Shown: positions 57,412-64,000 of the stretch, piece by piece
Layout of the letters: each line of letters begins with the position of its first letter
Position numbering within the stretch: position 1 is the first letter of the stretch
Origin: Apricaphanius iberus
Taxonomy: Eukaryota; Chordata; Actinopteri; Cyprinodontiformes; Aphaniidae
Assembly: GCA_028564705.1 (NCBI GenBank)
Contig: JAPXFQ010000075.1
Coordinates: 2,232,001 to 2,296,000, forward strand
Direction of reading: 5' to 3'
DNA: 64,000 nt
Translations under genes and position numbers: made by a program
The notes under the pieces: generated by a model
Told to the model about the DNA's origin: nothing
Databases searched by the model: none
Seen by the model: only the letters and a program-made list of their open reading frames with translations

Positions 57412-58735
57412 TTGGCTCTAATGCAACCCACACACACTACCTAAACCCTCCTTAGACAGCAACAGTAATGAGGATGTCGTTAATTTGCCCAAACGAGCTG
57501 AGGCCTTTAGCGTGGGCTAGTAATTAATTACCAGCAACAGCGTTAGTTAATTAGCTCCACATGAAAGGAGAAGGGTGGCTGTGGATGAGGCGCACTGTTT
57601 GTTTAATAGGCAGAGATGGGATTGATGGTGAGAACGCACGCATCCCCCTGACTTTATGTGATGATCCATGGACTGAGCATGGTAGTGGTGTCATGGGATG
57701 TGGAATATCTGCTGAACTAAGTGAGAGGCAATAATGTCAAGTAAAAAGGTCTGGGGAGATAACCAACCATTACATAAACATGAACCCAGTACGGTTGGCC
57801 AAAGTTGGACATTACGGAAATTTTTGTCTCAGTTTTGCATCTACAGTTGCATTCAGATATGAAATCCGGTACCCGCCCACGACCCGGTTATCTCCTACCA
57901 GCCCCTCGCCAGCTGAAACTTTGTTAGCTGCAAGCGAAAGCACATCTTTATCCACCCAGATGCAAAGTCGTACTCCCCGAGGGTCACTGCACCCTCACTG
58001 CTGAAATCCTGCTGCTCAGCATTACTCCACGCTCTATACATATTCAGGCCCGCAGTGCAGCTTCAAAGAGACATCCTTTAACCCCTGCCTTTAATTCTTT
58101 GATTGCTCCTTTATAATTTATTCCAGTTGGCTTTGGTGCTTCCCTCTGGATGCACGGCTCTTCATCACGGATTGCTGAGATGAACGCGAGTGGCAGAAAT
58201 GTGTGGAAACATTTAATATGAGCTCGTTTTTTTTTGGGGGGGGTTGTTTTTTTTTTTCCAAATCAACCCATTAAATCTTACTCTGGCATATGACAAAATA
58301 CACACTCTTAAAAATACGGCAAATGTGAGGTTCTGTGAAGTTATCAGCGTTTTATCTTTTTTTTTCTATTTGTAGAAAATTTAATAAGTCCCACAGCCAG
58401 TGGTTTAAAATACCTTTGAGAAAAATTCTATATTAGCAGACTTGGGGACTGATTTATAAAAATTCCTAATTAAGAGCACAAAATTACGTGTGCTGCAACC
58501 ATTGGTTGTCCTTCATTTGCTGGTGATCTATTAAGATTGCGTGAGCAATTCATAACAGGCACAAGGAGCAGCATACAAATGAAGACTTTGTTATTCTTCA
58601 ATGAACTAATTTTAACGAAGAATTAAATAAAAAATTCTTAGTCACTTCTTATAAGTAAGTTTGTAAGACACAGAAACAAACTAAGAGACCTGAGTAACAT
58701 CAGTAAATACAAAGAAAAGTAATATTATTAACCGT
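57412..58735. other. Largely unique non-coding stretch
   Basis: No exon or known repeat. 57440-57620 contains TAGTAATTAATTACCAG and GTTAGTTAATTAGCTC within non-repetitive sequence and is the best-looking candidate regulatory segment in the window by eye. Confidence 0.4.

Positions 58736-58794
<59 letters not shown>
58736..58794. repeat. (AT)n(GT)n microsatellite
   Basis: About 24 AT units followed by four to five GT units. Confidence 0.95.
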
Positions 58795-59217
58795 GGTTTT
58801 TAATCATGTTATCAAGTAATTTAAAGGCTTATTTTTATGCTTTTTAATCTTGTAAACATTTTATGACACTTTATAACATTAATTGCTGAAAACTTTGGTT
58901 TAGTTTGTCAATAAAGTTTATTCAAATTCTCTTCAGCTCTTCAGCTGTAGGCTAAAGCTAAAGCTAACTAGCTGCTAACCAGTGTTGATGGACTCCAACA
59001 TTGCAGCTCAGTCACTAAGAGCTGAAGCCAGCAGGTCTATCCAACCCCTGTTGTGTTTTTTTACGCGTTTTTTCGCTTCTGAGGACCGGGAGGAGAACCG
59101 AGGGGAGATTTTAACAGCCACAGATGTTAGCAACGCGACGTGACCTGGGTTTCCTGTGTCTCTCTGTAAGAGATTTGTGGCGAACTGGAGACGGGAGTCC
59201 TGCTTAAAGCAGGTTAT
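58795..59217. other. Non-coding stretch
   Basis: May include more of the hAT-like copy to the right, but no match to the 48-kb copy is visible here. Confidence 0.3.
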
Positions 59218-59574
59218 CATAATTTTATATTTTGTTCATTATTGCTAGATTTAGTGTTTTAGTGCGTCGAGGATCGGTTCAAAACAGGACGTAACCTTTA
59301 CATGGGCCACTGAAACATTTATCCGGAACGTCATATAATCTTTTTTGTGGTTTGAAAGGAGAGAGGGTGGCTGACAGAGCTGCGTGGGTCATTGTTAATA
59401 ATTCGCTTGGAATAAGTAATGATTGTTGTATTAAGCTGCCTGATAGGGTATAATGAAAAAATGAGGGGAAACTTTTTTTTTTCTATCAAACTTTTTTATC
59501 GACCCTTTTTTTTTCAATCGCACCACACGTCTATCAATCGATATATATTGCTATTGTATTATCGTCCAGCCCTA
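59218..59574 (-). mobile_element. hAT-like element, copy 2 (fragment, inverted)
   Basis: Read on the minus strand from 59574 it begins TAGGGCTGGACGAT and follows the first 385 bp of the element at 48205: GACGTGTGGTGCGATTG, CAGGCAGCTTAATA, AAATGTTTCAGTGGCCCA, GTCCTGTTTTGAACCGATCC, GCACTAAAACACTAAA. The other end is missing. It lacks the SINE head found inside copy 1. Confidence 0.8.
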
Positions 59575-59582
59575 ATATCAAT

Positions 59583-62500
59583 ATTTTCTTACATCCCTAA
59601 TCAATAGGGTATTGCAGATGATTAGTATATTTTATTAAGTCCACCTACATCTGTCAAAATTATTTAAAAAACACATAAACGGCAAAATTGTATTTTACAT
59701 CAGACTTCACTTTAACGGTAGCAAACACTCAATCTTCCTTAAGGGACTAAGGGAACAAATTAAGGCTGAACAACGCTATTGCTCAGCATTCCTCCAGCCT
59801 GTTACCCGATACTACCCACATTACGAGTGACATGCTGTATTATGTAGAAGGTTCTAAAGCCTGCGTGTAAAGGCAGCAGTGCTGTACTGATATGTATGTA
59901 AGCAGTAGTTTGCGTCTGACCTTTACTCTGCTTTAATCCTCTCTGGGCATCTATCTGGATGACTCAGACATGACAAGGTCGGGGGGGACACACCGCACAA
60001 ATGCAATCTTTATTTAATCGAATAGTGAACAGCAGTGTGAGATTGTTTGTGTGAAAGTAATACTGGTCTGTGTATGATTATGTATCTTTTAGAATGTGTA
60101 GCATCTTCAGTTTTTTTTCTCAAACTGAAGAATTGAACCCTTGCTTCATTTTAGCCAAGAGATCTGCAATTCTATGGCTGTGACCGATTAAAATCTATGG
60201 AGCTGTGTCAGTACACAACCGAAGGACCCCTTTGCATTATTAAACAAATGATGAAGTACATGGTTTACTGGATGGTTTTCAATTAATCAGCTTTCATTGG
60301 GTTATTCATGAGGCTACAGGGAGCCGTTTGAGCAACAATATTGTGTGACGCTCAAACACAATATTTACTGCTTAGTAATTACGTTTTCTCCTAGTTCAGT
60401 GCTTAGAATATGAGCGTTTAATAAAAAGAAGGCAAATCAACTTTCCAGAGTCACACTCTGAAAATATTAGTGAAGTGTCCTTTGGTGTTTTTATTTGGCG
60501 TCTTGGTTTTCTTCTTCAGTTATCGCCCTTTTTTTTCTGTCATCCAGCCATACGCCTCTGAACGGAAAGCAACGGACACTCTGGTGCCCGCTATTAATTA
60601 TGTATACAACTCTCATGCAATCCTTATCTAGACTAGGACGGATTAATAATAGAACAGCAAAGTAATTACCTGCTGCTCGTCATAGATATTTTCAATTCGC
60701 TCTTCCTCTAATATTTTTTTGGTCCTCTTTTTTTTGTTGTCCCTCAACCATTTAGGTTGTACACGTAAAGTATCAACTTCTTTACCTATGTACCAAACTG
60801 ATTTGCATCAAATTTTAAAACAAGAGTTCTGTTAAGGTGCTAGTAGCACTCACAATCTTACCTTGAAAGATAGCATGTTTTAGTTTGAGATAGAATAGTT
60901 TTCCTGCTAACAGCCAGCCATAGCCCTGCTAAAGTACAGCAATAGTGCATAGTAAAAACATGTCAAGGCTTAAAAATATTATAAAGGTTACAGTAAACAT
61001 TGCACCTCACTCTGTTCCTAACAAGTTTTCTGTTCTTTTTTATATCTACAGTGACATGTCCTTCACTATTGTCAGTTTGTTTGACCGATTGAGTTGTTTA
61101 TTTTATTTCTTGGACAAATTAACTGAGATATTAATATATTTTGTTTTTATTTCTCTGAATATGTAATGGCTGTAAAATGGATGGTCAAAGACATTCGGAA
61201 ATTGTACAACACCTTTTTTGTCTTCATTTTGAAACACTGCACACTGATTAACTTTTTTTGATAAAACAAAATAACAAAATTGACAAAAATATTGATGAAT
61301 TCAACAAACACAGGGGTATTAACAAGATGAACAACTGAAACGATTATAATAAAGGAATACGTTTAAATTTGCTTTTCTTTTTGCTTAGCTAAAGTAAAAC
61401 CTGACCAATATTGCTTCCAAGATTAATGAAACTGTCACAGTAATATCCATCTAATAAACTTAGAGAGCGACTCATCTCTAAATTAAATGTTCTTACTGAC
61501 AAACTGTATTTATGAATTTCCAGTAGTTGCGTCTACATGTGTACTCATTATTTTTGGCATTTTAGTCTGTTTTATTTAAAATATACATTTCCTGCCTTCA
61601 TTTGTCACTGTGGCCCCCTCTTAGGGTTAAAACTTGTCACTACATTTGAATTCTAATCAGCCATAGCCATTTGCTCTCCTGTAATTTGTGACGTTGACCA
61701 GTACATGTGATGTCAACTGCAAGGCCGTACCGAGTTGGAATAGGTTAACAGGTTTAACAGGTTAGCTATTTGTTTGTCTAGCATTTAGTTGCAATATTTG
61801 CCATAGCCCTTTATATTATATATTATTATTTATAATTAAAAATACAGTCACAGCCAGGCCCTCCTCCCACGCTTCCATTGGTTTGCCAGGCAGCACCCCC
61901 TTTTGTCACATTTTTCAAACAGGAAATGTGGGTGGTGTAAGACAGACATAGAGGGGTGAGTTGCTCTTTAAGGCCAACAGAGCAGTTTCTGTTTATTATT
62001 CAATGAATTTGTAGTTTTTGGTTATTTTTATTTTTAAGTGAATATAACATTACAAAAAAAAAATCTAGGAAATTCAAACAAATGCTGTATGGATCAAACT
62101 AGATTTCCTTACCTCTGTTTTCCTTTAAAACAAATGTTCCTTTTTTTCTAGGCTTTTTGAGGCCTGTGAAATGCCTGGACAATTCTGTTCCTCTAAAGAA
62201 GGAAAACCTGTTTTAATTAGAAGTTGATGTAATATGTCATTGTTGATTTAGAGGGAATTGGAACCAGTTGTATAGCCTAAACATGTCTGTCTCTTTCATG
62301 CTGTCTTGATTGAAAATGGGTCACTTGAGTTTCAAGTTTGATCTGGAAGTATTTTAGTTAAAACCCGATATAAACCTTTGCTACAATTTGAGTTTTTCTA
62401 ATTTCTAAGTTCGTTTTATGAGTCTGTTTTCATAAATCCCAACATCAGTGAAGATGAGTTTTACAGTAGCTCCACTGGTTCTGGCCGTATAACCCGTCAG

Positions 62501-63640
62501 AAGAAAAGTGCAGAATGATGTGACACCATCCTCAGCGGGCTTCTGGGGATTTTAAAAAGCAAGTTGATGATGGTTCACAGAAATAGCAATGCCAGTGACA
62601 GACAGTTTCTCCAGACAGCTTTGTCTGTGGTGCTTTTGTGTGTGAAGCAGAGATCCCCTATTTAGCGGTTGCTGTTTGTACCGAGCGAGTAGCATGGGGA
62701 CGTTTCTGAAGAAGCCTGAAGCAAGAAAAGCAGAGCATTTTTTCCCCTTTTTTTAAGAACTCGGTTTCCTTATCCAATTTTTTCCTTTAGATTGCTGTAT
62801 TCTTGAGTTTTTGTATTTTTATTGTCAGGCTATACTTCACCGTCTTTTTCTTATTCCATTGTCTGATTACTATTACTTCTGGTGACAATTTACAGAATTT
62901 GAACATTTTTTTATTAACATCCACAAAGTTTTTTGTTGTTGTGCTGAAATATTTCTGTGTGTTTTATTAAGCTGCGGCTCTATTTTTGCTGTTAAGGATT
63001 ATTGTCAAAATCTAAAAATCTGCCAAATATTAGATTATAATTACATGCTTTACAGTCCAAGTTAATATGATCCCTATCAGAAGCAAAAATAGTAAGATCA
63101 CTTATTTTGAATTATTTTAACAATAATATGGTAATATTTTACCATTTTTCATAACTGCTTTACTGAATTAGATTAGATTGGATATCTAAATGATTTTTTC
63201 ACCCGGTAGATAAAGGAATGATAGTGATTTTCCCACACATAGAAAATATAACCTGAACATAGACCTGTTTAGAGATTGGCAGAGCACATTTGGTTGATTG
63301 TCCTGCCCAATGATGCGTCAACATTTGGCAACTTCGATGATGTAATATTTCCCTATTTTTAAGCTTTTATCACTGCTGTAATCAACATGGAAACTTTGAT
63401 GTTTCCAGACTTTTTATCAATATGTCTCAGCTTCCAATATATTAATTTAAAAAGATCTTAAATTTTAGCCTCCATGACTTTCTTCACCCACTATTATAAA
63501 ACTACCTAAAAAAGAAATAATTATATAACTTATCAAACTGTAAAGTAAATAGAAAATACTTATTTTTTGTAAACTTATTTTGCTGGCTATTGTGTTTAAA
63601 TGTTTATCTAAGGTGTTGTAGTTGTTGCCAACATCTCTGA
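59583..63640. other. Largely unique, AT-rich non-coding stretch
   Basis: No gene or known repeat recognised. 60180-60700 is non-repetitive and dense in ATTAATTA/TTAATAAT words, a possible regulatory segment. From 60.9 kb on the sequence is very AT-rich with only short frames. Confidence 0.35.
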
Positions 63641-63644
63641 AAAC

Positions 63645-63800
63645 CAAGTCACACTTAATTCCTTAGTGTTTGAATCCAAGTAACACGGAGTTAATCCGAG
63701 TCTAATCGATTGGTCCTTCCAGTCGAGTCCAAGTCCTAAAAGGAATCTTCAAGTCCAAGTCAAGTCATTATCACCTGACAACAAGTCACAAATTAGAGAG
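63645..63800. repeat. CAAGTC-rich dispersed repeat, copy 3
   Basis: GTCGAGTCCAAGTCC, CTTCAAGTCCAAGTCAAGTC and ACAAGTCACA words give the same texture as the segments at 18030 and 32478. Ends are unresolved. Confidence 0.55.
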
Positions 63801-63932
63801 CAGTCTGTCGATTTTATGACTAGACTAATGGCACACCATCATGGTTTACTTTATTTAAAAAAAATAAAATACAATAATTGCACTCAATGCCTCCATGTTG
63901 TCACCAAGTTGATACAGTAGCATGTGCTAAAT

Positions 63933-64000
63933 CAGGGGTGTCAAACTCTTGGGTCATATCAAGATCAAAAATGTCCTTAAAGGCCCAGTTGTGGCAGAAA
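63933..64000 (+). mobile_element. hAT-like element, left end, cut by window edge
   Basis: CAGGGGTGTCAAACTC is the standard left terminus of a large vertebrate hAT-like group, and AAAGGCCCAGTTGTGGCAGA follows as in those elements. The rest lies outside the window. Confidence 0.65.

Overview
The window looks like intergenic or intronic DNA from a ray-finned (teleost) fish, probably a percomorph. It is AT-rich, has long stretches without coding potential, and is full of repeats typical of fish: a Rex3 (RTE-clade) retrotransposon piece, Tc1-like transposons, many short hAT-like elements with 8-bp target duplications, L2-like LINE tails, tRNA-derived SINEs and (AT)n, (CA)n and (TCAA)n microsatellites. 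The species cannot be fixed from the sequence.

I found no host protein-coding exon and no functional RNA gene. The longest open frames (about 100-160 codons) look like chance, overlap simple sequence, or belong to dead transposons. The recognisable coding traces are all transposon relics: Rex3 C-terminal reverse transcriptase (13.4-14.3 kb, minus), a Tc1 transposase (19.7-20.8 kb, minus), a Tc1 shard (26.87 kb, minus), a Tc1 shard split by another element (29.4-30.9 kb, plus), a THAP-like shard (42.5 kb, plus) and a third Tc1 transposase (46.9-48.1 kb, minus).

Layout: 0-3 kb holds two hAT-like pieces. At 4.08-4.44 kb is the first copy of an unnamed family (here family A). 4.4-9 kb is largely unique. 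9-14.3 kb is repeat-rich (CACTA-like element, hAT with near-perfect target duplication, SINE, palindromic MITE, Rex3). 14.3-19 kb is mostly unique, with a perfect 27-bp hairpin at 17.1 kb. 19.6-21.5 kb has Tc1 and L2. 24.5-30.9 kb is a pile of nested DNA transposons. 32.5-33.6 kb has a CAAGTC-rich repeat and family B copy 1, itself interrupted by a small hAT. Family A copy 2 is at 35.8-36.1 kb. 36-43 kb is mostly unique. 43-49 kb has family B copy 2, SINE, LINE, Tc1 and hAT. 49-54.7 kb is mostly unique. 54.7-59.6 kb has L2, family B copy 3 (with perfect 16-bp terminal inverted repeats), a GTGGGGAC/CCTAACC repeat and a second copy of the 48-kb hAT. 59.6-63.6 kb is mostly unique, and another hAT end enters at the right edge.

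The unique stretches contain several segments dense in homeodomain-type TAATTA/ATTAAT words. They resemble the conserved non-coding elements found around developmental genes, but that is inference from composition only. I see no evidence of a new multi-gene system. The most informative observations are the nested insertions with intact target duplications, the doubly truncated Rex3 copy with an A-rich tail, and the two unnamed dispersed families.
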